Part shown: positions 51,828-62,684 of the stretch, piece after piece | Numbering within the stretch: the stretch's first letter is position 1 | Layout of the letters: each line of letters starts with the position of its first letter | Origin: Mycolicibacterium goodii | GTDB taxonomy: Bacteria > Actinomycetota > Actinomycetes > Mycobacteriales > Mycobacteriaceae | Assembly (NCBI RefSeq): GCF_001187505.1 | Contig: NZ_CP012150.1 | Location: 7,040,048 to 7,104,047, forward strand | Direction: 5' to 3' | Length of the DNA stretch: 64,000 nucleotides | Translations under genes and position numbers: made by a program | Notes under the pieces: generated by a model | What the model was told of the DNA's origin: nothing | Database searches by the model: none | The model's input: only the letters and a program-made list of their open reading frames with translations

Positions 51828-52814
51828 TCAGCGTCCGGTCCTGGTGAGCGCGGACGTCTTGCGATACTGATCGGGCGAGATGCCCAAGCGGCGAACGAAG
51901 TTGCGGCGCATGGTTTCCGCGGTGCCGAACCCGCACCGGGCGGCGATCGCGGCGACGGTGTCGTCGCTCTCCTCGAGCTGACGACGCGCCGCGTCGACGC
52001 GGATCCGCTCGACGTACAGTCCCGGGGACTCCCCCACCTCTTCGGTGAACACCCGCGTGAAATGCCGCGGGCTCATCGCGGCGCGTTGGGCGAGATCCGA
52101 GATGCTGTGGGCGCCACCGGGGTCGGCTTCGATGGCGTCCTGGACGGCGCGGACCGGCGCCCGCCTGGCCCGCGGCATCCACACCGGTGCGGCGAACTGG
52201 GTCTGCCCGCCGGGGCGGCGCAGATACAGCACGAGCCAGCGCGCGACGTTCTGCGCGACGTCGGTGCCGTGGTCGTCCTCGACGAGCGACAACGCCAGAT
52301 CGATGCCTGCGGTGACGCCCGCCGCGGTCCAGATGCGTTCCGAACTACGGACGAAGATCGGCTCGGGATCGACTGCGACCGAGGGGAATTCCTCGGCAAG
52401 CCGGCGGGCCCAGGCCCAGTGCGTGGTGGCCGGGCAGCCGTCGAGCAGCCCGGCCTCGGCGGCCAGGAACGCGCCCGTGCACACCGTCACCACCCGCCGG
52501 GCATGATCGGCCGCGGTCTTGATCCAGTTGACGACGTCCCGGTTGCGGCGGGCCTCGTCGACGCCGACGCCACCGGGGATGACGACGGTGTCGATGCCGC
52601 CTCGCGGATCGGGCGCAGGCGAGGCGACGAACTCCAGGCCGGTCAGCGTGGTGACGCCGGCGCCGTCGGGCGAGGCCAGCGTGACCGTGTAGGCCTGCTC
52701 CTCGCGGCCCTGCCCGGCCAGCCACAGCGCGGCGCCGGTGAACACGTCGAACGGGCCGACCAGGTCCAATGCCTGGACACCGGAGTATCCGAGGATCACC
52801 ACCGACCGCGTCAC
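51828..52814 (-). CDS. GlxA-family regulator (PfpI + AraC domains)
   Basis: The 328-residue regulator has an N-terminal DJ-1/PfpI domain (VVILGYSGVQALDLVGPFDVF, VVIPGGVGV, VCTGAFLAAEAGLL) and a C-terminal AraC-type DNA-binding domain (ISDLAQRAAMSPRHFTRVF, VAAIAARCGFGTAETMRRNF). The GTG at 52814 is used, since upstream ATG/GTG codons give non-family residues. It probably activates the downstream DJ-1/PfpI gene. This pair is inserted between bpoC and menC compared with M. tuberculosis, where these are neighbours. Confidence 0.9.
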   Translation of the reverse strand: MTRSVVILGYSGVQALDLVGPFDVFTGAALWLAGQGREEQAYTVTLASPDGAGVTTLTGLEFVASPAPDPRGGIDTVVIPGGVGVDEARRNRDVVNWIKTAADHARRVVTVCTGAFLAAEAGLLDGCPATTHWAWARRLAEEFPSVAVDPEPIFVRSSERIWTAAGVTAGIDLALSLVEDDHGTDVAQNVARWLVLYLRRPGGQTQFAAPVWMPRARRAPVRAVQDAIEADPGGAHSISDLAQRAAMSPRHFTRVFTEEVGESPGLYVERIRVDAARRQLEESDDTVAAIAARCGFGTAETMRRNFVRRLGISPDQYRKTSALTRTGR

Positions 52815-52917
52815 ATGTCCAGTGTCGGTGACCCGATCCGTGGCGTCTACGCCATGGATCCCACAGATCAGGACATGCGCGCGCTTTGTGAGCTTGCGTT
52901 CGTGATGCCGGACGGGC

Positions 52918-53109
52918 TCACAGGACGTCGACGTTGGGCTCGTCGCCGAGAGGGTTCCTGGCGTCGGAGCAGATCGACGAATGGCCGTTGGCGAAGGCCG
53001 GATTGGTGTAGCACAGCACATCGTGTGACGGGTTGGCAGCCGCGGTGGGGGCCAACGTGACCGCAGCTGCGGCCGCCAGGGCGGCTATGAGGAGTCGTGA
53101 CATGACCAT
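52918..53109 (-). CDS. Small secreted peptide, unknown
   Basis: The product is 63 residues (MVMSRLL; the start may instead be the second Met at 53103). A strong signal peptide (SRLLIAALAAAAAVTLAPTAAA) leaves a mature peptide of about 38 residues with two cysteines (VLCYTN, SICSDA) that could form one disulfide. A ribosome site (aagaaag) precedes it. It resembles other tiny two-Cys mycobacterial secreted proteins; no function known. It stands alone between the GlxA-type gene and menC. Confidence 0.65.
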   Translation of the reverse strand: MVMSRLLIAALAAAAAVTLAPTAAANPSHDVLCYTNPAFANGHSSICSDARNPLGDEPNVDVL

Positions 53110-53262
53110 CGTTCTTTCTTGAGGTGGGATTCCCCCTCGACGTATGCGGGCGACGCGGGTTGTGCCTGGCGTCCACCGAATTTCGTCATACGCGTAGTCT
53201 CGGGCGGCGGTCGACTCCTCGGCGTCCGTAGTGCACTACTTAGATTTTTGGCGGCGGCCTCG

Positions 53263-53318
53263 CGTGCGTAACGCCACGGCGGAAATTCCGCGCTTTCTCC
53301 GCCCTGGCGTTACGCACG
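53263..53318. repeat. Intergenic palindrome (family member c)
   Basis: Arms 53263-53283 and 53298-53318 pair at 20 of 21 positions around a 14-base loop. The first arm shares 19 identical bases (cgtaacgccacggcggaaa) with the palindrome at 30645-30710. It lies 17 bases beyond the menC stop and may end menC transcription. Confidence 0.8.
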
Positions 53319-53334
53319 GCGCAGGGCAGACGCG

Positions 53335-54297
53335 TCACAGCAGACGGTGACAGGCGCGCACGCGGTCGATCCACCACTGCCGACGCGGCGCCGGGGCCGC
53401 GAGCGCCTGCAGCCGCGCCGGGTCGGGCACCGCGGGTCGGACCGGGAGGCTGCCGTCGACCGGCACCCGCGGCTCGGCGATGTCCTCGACGAACAGTCCC
53501 CCGGTGCCCAGCCCGCACGCGTGCCGCAACTCGGGTAACGCCGCCGCGGCCAGCAGACCCCGACCGATGCCCACCGACGAGTCCAGCGCGCTCGACACCA
53601 CGATGGGAATGTCGATCTGCGCGGCCACGTCGAGCATGCGCCCCACCCCGCCCAGGGGCGCCACCTTGAGCACCGCGATGTCGGCGGCGTGCGCCCGTAC
53701 CACGCGCAGCGGATCCTCGGCCTTGCGGATCGACTCGTCTGCCGCGATCGGCACGTCGATCCTCTTCCGCAGCGCGGCGAGCTCTTCGACTGTGGGGCAG
53801 GGCTGTTCGAGATACTCGAGGTCGCCGTCGGCGGTCAGGGCGGCGGCGGCCTCGACCGCCTCGTCGACGCTCCACCCTCCGTTGGCGTCGACCCGCACGA
53901 CGGGCACCTCGGCGCGCACGGCGTTCACCCGTGCGACGTCGTCGGCCAGCGTCTGCCCCGGCTCGGCGACCTTGACCTTGGCGGTGCGGGCCCCGGGGAA
54001 TCGGGCGAGCACCTCGGCGACCCGCTCGGCGGGCACCGCAGGCACCGTCGCGTTGATCGGCACCCGGTCACGACGGGCCTCGGGGGCGGGCCGGTACGCG
54101 GCCTCCAGCGCCGAGGCCAGCCAGGCCGACGCCTCCGGCGGCTGATACTCGACGAACGCCCCGAATTCACCCCACCCGGCGGGCCCGTCGATCAGCGCGA
54201 GTTCCCGCACGGTGATCCCGCGGAACCGCACCCGCATCGGCAGGGCGACCACGTGCAGGCGTTCCAGGATGTCGTCGAGCGCAGGCACATCGGTCAC
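53335..54297 (-). CDS. menC: o-Succinylbenzoate synthase MenC
   Basis: The 320-residue enolase-superfamily enzyme dehydrates SHCHC to o-succinylbenzoate in menaquinone synthesis. The catalytic lysine pair is TAKVKVAE, metal ligands are in VRVDANGG, YLEQP and AADES, and the second base Lys is in VLKVAPLGG. SSALDSSVGIG follows. All catalytic elements are present. It starts at ATG 54297, 26 bases after the antigen-85-like gene on the same strand. Counterpart of Rv0553. Confidence 0.94.
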   Translation of the reverse strand: MTDVPALDDILERLHVVALPMRVRFRGITVRELALIDGPAGWGEFGAFVEYQPPEASAWLASALEAAYRPAPEARRDRVPINATVPAVPAERVAEVLARFPGARTAKVKVAEPGQTLADDVARVNAVRAEVPVVRVDANGGWSVDEAVEAAAALTADGDLEYLEQPCPTVEELAALRKRIDVPIAADESIRKAEDPLRVVRAHAADIAVLKVAPLGGVGRMLDVAAQIDIPIVVSSALDSSVGIGRGLLAAAALPELRHACGLGTGGLFVEDIAEPRVPVDGSLPVRPAVPDPARLQALAAPAPRRQWWIDRVRACHRLL

Positions 54298-54323
54298 GCC
54301 GTCAATGATGCCCGCACCCTGGA

Positions 54324-57028
<2,705 letters not shown>

Positions 57029-57211
57029 GCGTGGATGCTACGACGTGACAACGGGTGCGCAGGGGACGCGCGCAGAAGTTCGTGTCGCCGACGGTGGTGC
57101 AGGCCGGCGCGCTCCGTGCCTTCTGACCCGCGGATGAGAAACGCGATGAGAAATGCGCGCGGGCCGAGTCGGTTCAGTGAGACGTCCCACTCGACAGAAG
57201 GAGAACCAACG

Positions 57212-57664
57212 ATGTCGCGCTACATGCTGATCATGCGATCCACGCCCGAGGCCGAGGCCGCTCTGGCCGAGCAGAACGTCGACTTCGACGAGATCATCGC
57301 CGAAATGGGCCGCTACAACGAGGAACTCATCAAGGCCGGGGTGATGGTGGCCGGCGAAGGACTGACCGACCCGGAGGAGGGTTTCGTCGTCGACTTCGAC
57401 ACCGACCCGCCGACGGTCGCCGACGGCCCCTACCCCACCGCCAGGTTCGACGGCTTCTGGATTCTCGATGTGCCGTCGAAGGACGAGGCCAAGAGGTGGG
57501 CGGCCAAGTGTCCGCTGGGCACCGGCGTGACGCTGGAGGTGCGGCGCATCGCCGACGTCGAGGAGTTCCCGCAGGACAACGAGTGGGTTCAGCGTGAGAT
57601 CCAGTGGCGCGCGGAGTTGGCCGAGAAAGCCGCCGCCGAGGCCCGCGCACTCGCCGCCCGCTGA
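57212..57664 (+). CDS. YCII-related (DGPF) domain protein
   Basis: The 150-residue protein has the DGPF/YCII fold: MSRYMLIMRSTPEAE, VAGEGLTDPEEGFVVDF and the ADGPYPTARFDGFWILDV motif, with the Asp-Gly-Pro that names the family. It ends in an alanine/glutamate-rich helix. Relatives are often encoded beside ECF sigma factors or act as ring-cleaving lactonase-like proteins, but no sigma factor gene is adjacent. ATG 57212 follows a strong ribosome site (agaaggag). Cytoplasmic; function unknown. Confidence 0.88.
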   Translation: MSRYMLIMRSTPEAEAALAEQNVDFDEIIAEMGRYNEELIKAGVMVAGEGLTDPEEGFVVDFDTDPPTVADGPYPTARFDGFWILDVPSKDEAKRWAAKCPLGTGVTLEVRRIADVEEFPQDNEWVQREIQWRAELAEKAAAEARALAAR

Positions 57665-57721
57665 GAACAGTGGCGGGGCCTCCCCGGCGGACCCCTCAGC
57701 CGCCGGGGAGCCCCCACCAGT

Positions 57722-57940
57722 TCATGGGTGGCACGGGTCGGTGGTCACCGCGACGATGCCGACCGGTTGCGCGGCCGCCGGGTATGCGTCGATCTGCTGT
57801 GCGCACGGCGTGGCGCGCTGCGTCCATGAGCCGTCCTGCCCGGCGAGCATGACCGCGGCGGAGACCAGGGCGCCGAACACCGCGCACAGGGCAGCGTCGT
57901 AGACGGTGATCGCCGTGCTCGGGCGGTGGGTGGTCGCCAT
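57722..57940 (-). CDS. Small single-pass membrane protein, unknown
   Basis: The 72-residue product starts at ATG 57940 (MATTHRPSTAITVYDAALC), preceded by gaggagg. One hydrophobic segment (residues 16-36, ALCAVFGALVSAAVMLAG) is followed by an external-looking tail with two cysteines (ATPCAQQ and TDPCHP). It may be a small anchored or secreted protein. No family is recognised. Convergent with the YCII gene and divergent from fadD8. Confidence 0.6.
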   Translation of the reverse strand: MATTHRPSTAITVYDAALCAVFGALVSAAVMLAGQDGSWTQRATPCAQQIDAYPAAAQPVGIVAVTTDPCHP

Positions 57941-58056
57941 CTCAGCCTCCTCGCTCACCTGCGACGATAGGAGCGTCCATGCGGGGTGGCATGCGTAGCG
58001 GACTACCTGCTTTGTGCGCCTCGACCCGAGTTCAGGGGGATCGACTGCACCATTTC

Positions 58057-58074
58057 TGGAACACGTTCTAGTCT
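58057..58074 (+). promoter_or_regulatory. KstR-type operator over the fadD8 promoter
   Basis: TGGAACACGTTCTA (58057-58070) fits the published KstR consensus TnnAACnnGTTnnA at every fixed position. TAGTCT (58069-58074) overlaps its end as a likely -10, with the ATG eight bases further on, suggesting a leaderless transcript. KstR is the cholesterol-responsive repressor of mycobacteria, so this gene is probably induced by sterols. Confidence 0.7.
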
Positions 58075-58081
58075 GGTATGC

Positions 58082-59701
58082 ATGACCCAGGTGAAAAGCT
58101 CCTCGCCCGATCTGCTGCGTCACCCCACCCACTCCGGCCACCTGACCGTGGCAGCGCTCAAACGCAACCGGGACAAGCCCGTGCTGTTCCTCGGCGACAC
58201 CACACTGACCGGCGGCGAACTCGCCGACCGCATCAGCCAGTACATCCAGGCGTTCGAGGCGCTCGGCGCGGGCAGCGGAGAAGGCGTCGGCCTGCTGTCA
58301 CTGAACCGGCCCGAGGTGCTGATGATCATCGGCGCAGGCCAGACCCAGGGCTACCGGCGCACCGCGCTGCACCCGCTGGGATCCCTCGACGACCACGCCT
58401 ACGTGCTGTCCGACGCCGAGGTCACGACGCTGATCATCGACCCGACGCCCGCGTTCGTCGAACGCGCGCTCGGGCTGTTGGAGAAGGTCCCCACGCTGCG
58501 GCAGATCCTCACCATCGGGCCGGTCCCCGAGGCGCTGGCCGGGGTGGCCACCGACCTGAATGCCGAGGCCGCGAAGTACCCAGCGAAGCCGCTCGTCGCG
58601 GCCGAGCTGCCGCCCGACCACATCGGCGGGCTGACCTACACCGGCGGCACCACCGGCAAGCCCAAGGGTGTGATGGGCACGGTCCGCTCGATCACCACGA
58701 TGACGACGATCCAGCTCGCCGAGTGGGAATGGCCGGAGAATCCGCGCTTCCTGATGTGCACACCGCTGTCGCACGCCGGTGCGGCGTTCTTCGTGCCGAC
58801 GATCGTCAAGGGCGGCGAGATGATCGTGCTGCCCAAGTTCGATCCGGGTGAGGTGCTGCGCGTCATCGAGGAACGACGCATCACCGCGACCATGCTGGTG
58901 CCGTCGATGCTGTATGCGCTGCTGGACCATCCCGACTCGCACACCCGCGACCTGTCGTCGCTGGAAACCGTGTACTACGGCGCGTCGGCGATGAACCCGG
59001 TGCGGCTGGCCGAGGCGCTCAAGCGGTTCGGCCCGATCTTCGCGCAGTACTACGGCCAGTCCGAGGCTCCGATGGTGATCTCCTACCTGGGCAAGAAGGA
59101 TCACGACGAGAAGCGGCTGACCTCCTGCGGGCGTCCCACCATGTTCGCGCGTACCGCGCTGCTCGACCCGCAGGGCAACCCGGTGCCGCAGGGCGAGGTC
59201 GGCGAGATCTGCGTGTCCGGCCCGCTGCTGGCCGGGGGCTACTGGAAATTACCGGACGAGACGTCCCGGACTTTCCATGACGGCTGGCTGCGCACCGGCG
59301 ACATGGCCCGCGAGGACGAGGACGGCTACTGGTTCATCGTCGACCGGGTCAAGGACATGATCATCACCGGTGGCTTCAACGTCTTCCCGCGTGAGGTGGA
59401 AGACGTTGTCGCCGAACATCCTTCGGTGGCACAGGTGTGCGTGATCGGCACGCCCGACGAGAAGTGGGGCGAGGCCGTGACCGCGGTGGTCGTGCTGCGC
59501 CCGGACGCCGACCGCAGCGACGAGGCCGTCGAACAGCTCACCGCGGAGATTCAGGCGTCGGTGAAGGAACGCAAGGGTTCGGTGCAGTCGCCCAAGCAGG
59601 TCATCGTCGTCGACTCCGTGCCGGTGACCGCGCTGGGCAAGCCTGACAAGAAGGCCGTGCGCGCCCAGTTCTGGGAGGGCGCGGCCCGCGCGGTCGGGTG
59701 A
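58082..59701 (+). CDS. fadD8: Fatty-acyl-CoA ligase, FadD8-like
   Basis: The 539-residue adenylate-forming enzyme has the ATP loop TYTGGTTGKPKGVMG, the A5 motif YYGQSEAP, WLRTGDMARED, the hinge DRVKDMIITGGFNVFPREVED, and the C-terminal catalytic Lys region (VTALGKPDKKAVR). It activates a carboxylic acid as acyl-AMP and then CoA thioester. Its place at the end of the block matches Rv0551c (fadD8). The KstR-type site overlapping the promoter suggests a sterol-derived substrate. ATG 58082 is chosen for the promoter spacing; upstream in-frame codons look non-coding. A strong hairpin follows the stop. Confidence 0.9.
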   Translation: MTQVKSSSPDLLRHPTHSGHLTVAALKRNRDKPVLFLGDTTLTGGELADRISQYIQAFEALGAGSGEGVGLLSLNRPEVLMIIGAGQTQGYRRTALHPLGSLDDHAYVLSDAEVTTLIIDPTPAFVERALGLLEKVPTLRQILTIGPVPEALAGVATDLNAEAAKYPAKPLVAAELPPDHIGGLTYTGGTTGKPKGVMGTVRSITTMTTIQLAEWEWPENPRFLMCTPLSHAGAAFFVPTIVKGGEMIVLPKFDPGEVLRVIEERRITATMLVPSMLYALLDHPDSHTRDLSSLETVYYGASAMNPVRLAEALKRFGPIFAQYYGQSEAPMVISYLGKKDHDEKRLTSCGRPTMFARTALLDPQGNPVPQGEVGEICVSGPLLAGGYWKLPDETSRTFHDGWLRTGDMAREDEDGYWFIVDRVKDMIITGGFNVFPREVEDVVAEHPSVAQVCVIGTPDEKWGEAVTAVVVLRPDADRSDEAVEQLTAEIQASVKERKGSVQSPKQVIVVDSVPVTALGKPDKKAVRAQFWEGAARAVG

Positions 59702-59704
59702 CGT

Positions 59705-59776
59705 TTCTGCGCGAGGAGACGCGTAGGTACCCCAAACCCCTCGTCCTGGGGTACTTTCGCGTCTGCTCGCGCAGAA
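59705..59776. repeat. Intergenic palindrome (family member d), bidirectional terminator
   Basis: Arms 59705-59734 and 59747-59776 pair at 27 of 30 positions around a 12-base loop. It fills the whole gap between two convergent genes (stops at 59701 and 59780), so both transcripts must end in or pass through it. Confidence 0.85.
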
Positions 59777-59779
59777 GAA

Positions 59780-60505
59780 TCAGGCCGGGGCGCCAAGTTC
59801 GGTCGGCACCGGCGTGCGCGCCAGTTCGCGTAGGTAGTCGGCGAAGCCGTCGGGCGCGCGGCCCGACCGACGGGCGGAGGTTTCCACCGACAGGTCGCCG
59901 TCGCGATGGACGCTCATTCCGTGGGCTTCGAAACGTTCAGCGAGTTCGGCGTCCTCACTGGTCTTCAGCGCGCGGAAGCCGCCGACCGACCAGTAGGCGT
60001 CGGAGCGGAAACCCATGTTGGCGCCGTGGACATGATCATTGCTCTCGCTGAAATCCCGTCCGCCCACCCGAACGCCGCCGAGCACCATGTCGGCATCGAA
60101 CTCGGCCGCGGTGGTCGTCATCTCGACGAGCCAGTCGGCGGGCACGGCGGTATCGGCATCCGAGGTGGCGTACCAAGTGCGGGCCGTGTCGGGACGCAGC
60201 GAGCGGGCGTACGCGAAACCCGCGGCGCGCGCGGCACCGACGTTGCCCGCGTCGATCGACACGAAGTGCACATCGGAGCCGAAGTCCCCGGCAAGCTCCT
60301 CGCTGCCGTCGGTGCAGGCGTCGAGAACGACGACGATCTGTACGGGCACCGGCACGCACATCGCGGCGGTGACCATCGCGCGAAGTGACATCGGCAGGTG
60401 GGCGCGTTCGTTGTGCGCGGGGATGACGACGACGATCTGGACGGCGATCTGATCGACTTGGCTTTCCAGCATGCGTGCTTTGTGCCCCGTCGCTGAACTT
60501 TTCAC
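59780..60505 (-). CDS. Family 2 glycosyltransferase
   Basis: The protein (241 residues from GTG 60505, or 230 from ATG 60472) has a GT-A fold: VVVIPAHNERAHLPMSL, VVVLDACTDGSEEL, the donor/metal motif TSDADTAVP, and GANMGFRSDAYWSVGGF with the downstream EDAELAERF acceptor motif. It uses a nucleotide sugar; the acceptor is unknown. GTG 60505 overlaps the ureD stop (GTGA), suggesting that it was translationally coupled to the urease-type operon. There is no membrane segment. Confidence 0.88.
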   Translation of the reverse strand: MKSSATGHKARMLESQVDQIAVQIVVVIPAHNERAHLPMSLRAMVTAAMCVPVPVQIVVVLDACTDGSEELAGDFGSDVHFVSIDAGNVGAARAAGFAYARSLRPDTARTWYATSDADTAVPADWLVEMTTTAAEFDADMVLGGVRVGGRDFSESNDHVHGANMGFRSDAYWSVGGFRALKTSEDAELAERFEAHGMSVHRDGDLSVETSARRSGRAPDGFADYLRELARTPVPTELGAPA

Positions 60506-61179
60506 ACCTGTTCGCGACGAAACGACATTCGGTCAGAAAAGTGCGACATCAGGGTGGAGCGGAGGACCCCGCCGTCGGCGGCGGCGATCCGCACGGCCCA
60601 GCCCGCGGCGTTGGGCAGATCGCTGACACCCACATACACCGCCCGCCCGGACAGGTCGGTGAGGGATTCGAGTGCCGCGGCGGCACACCGATCCGATCCG
60701 ATGAGGTAGACCGTGCCGAATGCGGTGAAGCGGTCCGTCGCGGGCCGGGCGTCGAGCAGCTGCGCGTCCATCGCGAGCAACGCGCCGTCGGGCGTGCGGA
60801 TGCTGACCGTGGATTCGAGGCTGCCGAAGTCGCCGCCGCTGAGGTCGGGGTGCAGCACGACGGTGTCGACGACGACGGCGCGGCCGCCGGGTTCGACGCA
60901 CACCTCGATGTGCTGGCGGTGCCGGGCGTGCGCGGTGAGGATGCGCGGCGCCGGGTCGAACCGCAACCGGCTGTGCGCATCGACGAACAGACGCGTTTTC
61001 TCGACCGACGGGTCACCGCCGGCGACACCGCTGATCAGCGTGGCGCCCTGCCCGTTGACCGCGGCCCAGCCACCGTCGACCACCTCGATGCGTTGGCCGA
61101 TCGTATCGCCGGGGATGACCGTGCCCGCGGCGTTCTGCAGGGTCAGCGTGCCGCACCCGGGCCGCGGTGCGCTCGGCAA
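60502..61179 (-). CDS. ureD: Urease accessory protein UreD
   Basis: The 225-residue product fits UreD (UreH): GCGTLTLQNAAGTVIPGD, IEVVDGGWAAVNGQGATLIS, and RLRFDPAPRILTAHARHRQHIEV, where other members carry the conserved W/F-x-P-x-P. The TTG at 61179 is the likely start, four bases after the ureG fragment stop. The family usually runs about 210-280 residues, so the gene looks complete. UreD works with UreF and UreG to load nickel into urease, but here ureF is missing and ureG and ureC are broken, so it probably no longer has a role. Confidence 0.75.
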   Translation of the reverse strand: MPSAPRPGCGTLTLQNAAGTVIPGDTIGQRIEVVDGGWAAVNGQGATLISGVAGGDPSVEKTRLFVDAHSRLRFDPAPRILTAHARHRQHIEVCVEPGGRAVVVDTVVLHPDLSGGDFGSLESTVSIRTPDGALLAMDAQLLDARPATDRFTAFGTVYLIGSDRCAAAALESLTDLSGRAVYVGVSDLPNAAGWAVRIAAADGGVLRSTLMSHFSDRMSFRREQV

Positions 61180-61182
61180 GGC

Positions 61183-61387
61183 TCACACGAACAGCACTTC
61201 GCGTTCGAGCACGTCCATGAGTTCGTCGATACCGTGGCCGTTGCGGGCACTGATCGCGACAACCGTTCTGCCGCTGCGCACTTCGTCGGCCTCGCGGCGC
61301 ATCAGGCCGAGGTTCACCCCGACGTGCGGGGCGAAGGTCGACCTTGTTGTTCACCAGCAGATCGCAGCGCAGCACTCCGGGGCCACC
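61183..61387 (-). pseudogene. ureG: C-terminal fragment of ureG
   Basis: After a fusion junction near 61385, GGPGVLRCDLLVNNKVDL matches the GTPase UreG from its guanine-recognition motif on (consensus NKxD). One extra base at about 61332-61336 shifts the frame, and the continuation APHVGVNLGLMRREADEVR leads to a normal UreG end at 61183. The first half of UreG, with the P-loop, is absent. It is joined in frame to the ureC fragment (LHDMG then GPGV), so a deletion removed the ureC end, ureF and the ureG start. Confidence 0.75.
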
Positions 61388-62384
61388 CATGTCGTGCAGG
61401 AAATCCTCGGCCACCATGGCCTGCGGGCTGATGCGGGCCTCGGCGAACGCGATGTCCTCTGGCGCTTCCCAGTTCATAAGATGGGCCGCCATGGTCATCG
61501 GCACACCCCCGTCGAGACCACCCAGCGTGTACGGGTTGGGGGGTTGGTGGTGCCCGGGATGACGTTGTCGTAGCTGACGCACCGGATCAGGTCGGGCGCG
61601 TGCCCGCCGCCCGCACTCTCGACGTGGTAGAGGGACGGTCCGATCATCGATCGTCAACATCGTGGTCTCGGAGAACCCGAACTCGTTGATCGAGTCGATG
61701 TGCAGGTGCACCGCGAAATCCGCGGAATCGGCGGCCTGCAAGGTCTTGTCGATGACGTCGGGCGACGCCCCGAAGTCCTCGTGGATCCTGACCGCGCCCG
61801 CGCCCGAACGACACGTAGTTCCTCGGGCTGTAGTCACCGGCCTTGAGGAACATGCCGAGGTTGCGCGGTCCGCCGGTGGCGACCTCGAACGACGGGCCCA
61901 GCGAACCACCGATGAGCGTGGTGGTGCCCGTGGACAGCGCGTGTTCGGTCTGCTGCGGCGAGATCAGGTGCGCGTGGGTCTCGATGGCGCCCGCCGTGAC
62001 GATCATGCCCTCGGCCGGGATCGGCGTGGTGGCGGTGCCGACGACCATGCCCTCGGTGACGCCGGGCGTGGTGTCCGGGTTGCCCGCCTTGCCGATCCCG
62101 ACGATGCGGCCGTCGCGGATACCGCTGTCGCACTTGATGATCCCGGTGACCGCGTCGATGACGCCGGCGTTCATGATCACGTAGTCCAGTGCACCGTCGG
62201 ACGATTTGGACGACGGCCGGTAGCCTTCGCCGTCGCGCACGGATTTGCCTGCCCCGCCGAGCAACTCGTAGCCGGGCACGGTGTGGTCGTGCTCGACCTC
62301 GACGAACAGATCCGAATCGGCCAGGCAGATCCGGTCGCCCCTGGTGGGACCGAACATGCGGGCATAGGCGCGGCGGTCGATCTT
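61385..62384 (-). pseudogene. ureC: N-terminal two-thirds of a ureC-like gene, frameshifted
   Basis: From 62384 the translation is urease alpha-like: KIDRRAYARMFGPTRGDRI, LADSDLFVEVEHDHTVPGYE, the nickel motif THAHLISPQQ, and IGGSLGPSFEVAT. Frameshifts at about 61799-61804, 61638-61645 and 61535-61543 must be corrected to read on through [21 protein letters not shown] and [19 protein letters not shown]. The lysine that bridges the nickels in ureases (KLHEDWG) is Arg here (VRIHEDFG). The sequence stops at FLHDMG, where it is fused to ureG. The N-terminus is fused to a urease gamma-like end. Non-functional as it stands. Confidence 0.8.
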
Positions 62385-62465
62385 GGTGCCGTCGGGGAAC
62401 GGGGCGTCGACCATCACCATGCGCACCAGATCGGGCACACCGGGTTCACAGTCCTTGGCCTGGCG
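62382..62465 (-). pseudogene. C-terminal fragment of a urease gamma-like gene
   Basis: A short stretch, EPGVPDLVRMVMVDAPFPDGTK, corresponds to the end of urease gamma (consensus EGVPxMxxExQVEATFPDGTK). It is joined upstream to dimethylformamidase-like sequence and downstream directly to the ureC start at the shared TK, so the rest of gamma and all of the beta part are missing. Too short to be a gene. Confidence 0.6.
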
Positions 62466-62680
62466 TGGATGCGTTGCGGGCGGCCGGGATACGTCCCGTT
62501 GACCGGGCAGTCGATGACCTCCGCTTTGAATCCCGGTCCGCTCGGATGGGTGTCGCCGTGGATCAGTTTGACGAGTTCGGCACGGTAGGACGCGGGCCCG
62601 TCGCAGTTGACGTAGAAGTCGACGCTGCCACCCTGCTCGACCGACCATTTGCCGCCATAGCCGATGAGCCGCAGCAGCGG
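62466..62680 (-). pseudogene. N-terminal fragment of a dimethylformamidase large-subunit-like gene
   Basis: In a frame different from its neighbours this reads LRLIGYGGKWSVEQGGSV, DFYVNCDGPASYRAELVKL, GDTHPSGPGFKAEV and PVNGTYPGRPQRIHA, resembling the N-terminal beta domain of the large subunit of N,N-dimethylformamidase. The start is lost and the remaining 600 or more residues are gone; sequence switches to urease gamma after RIHA. Recognition is from remembered family features. Confidence 0.55.
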
Positions 62681-62684
62681 CGGG

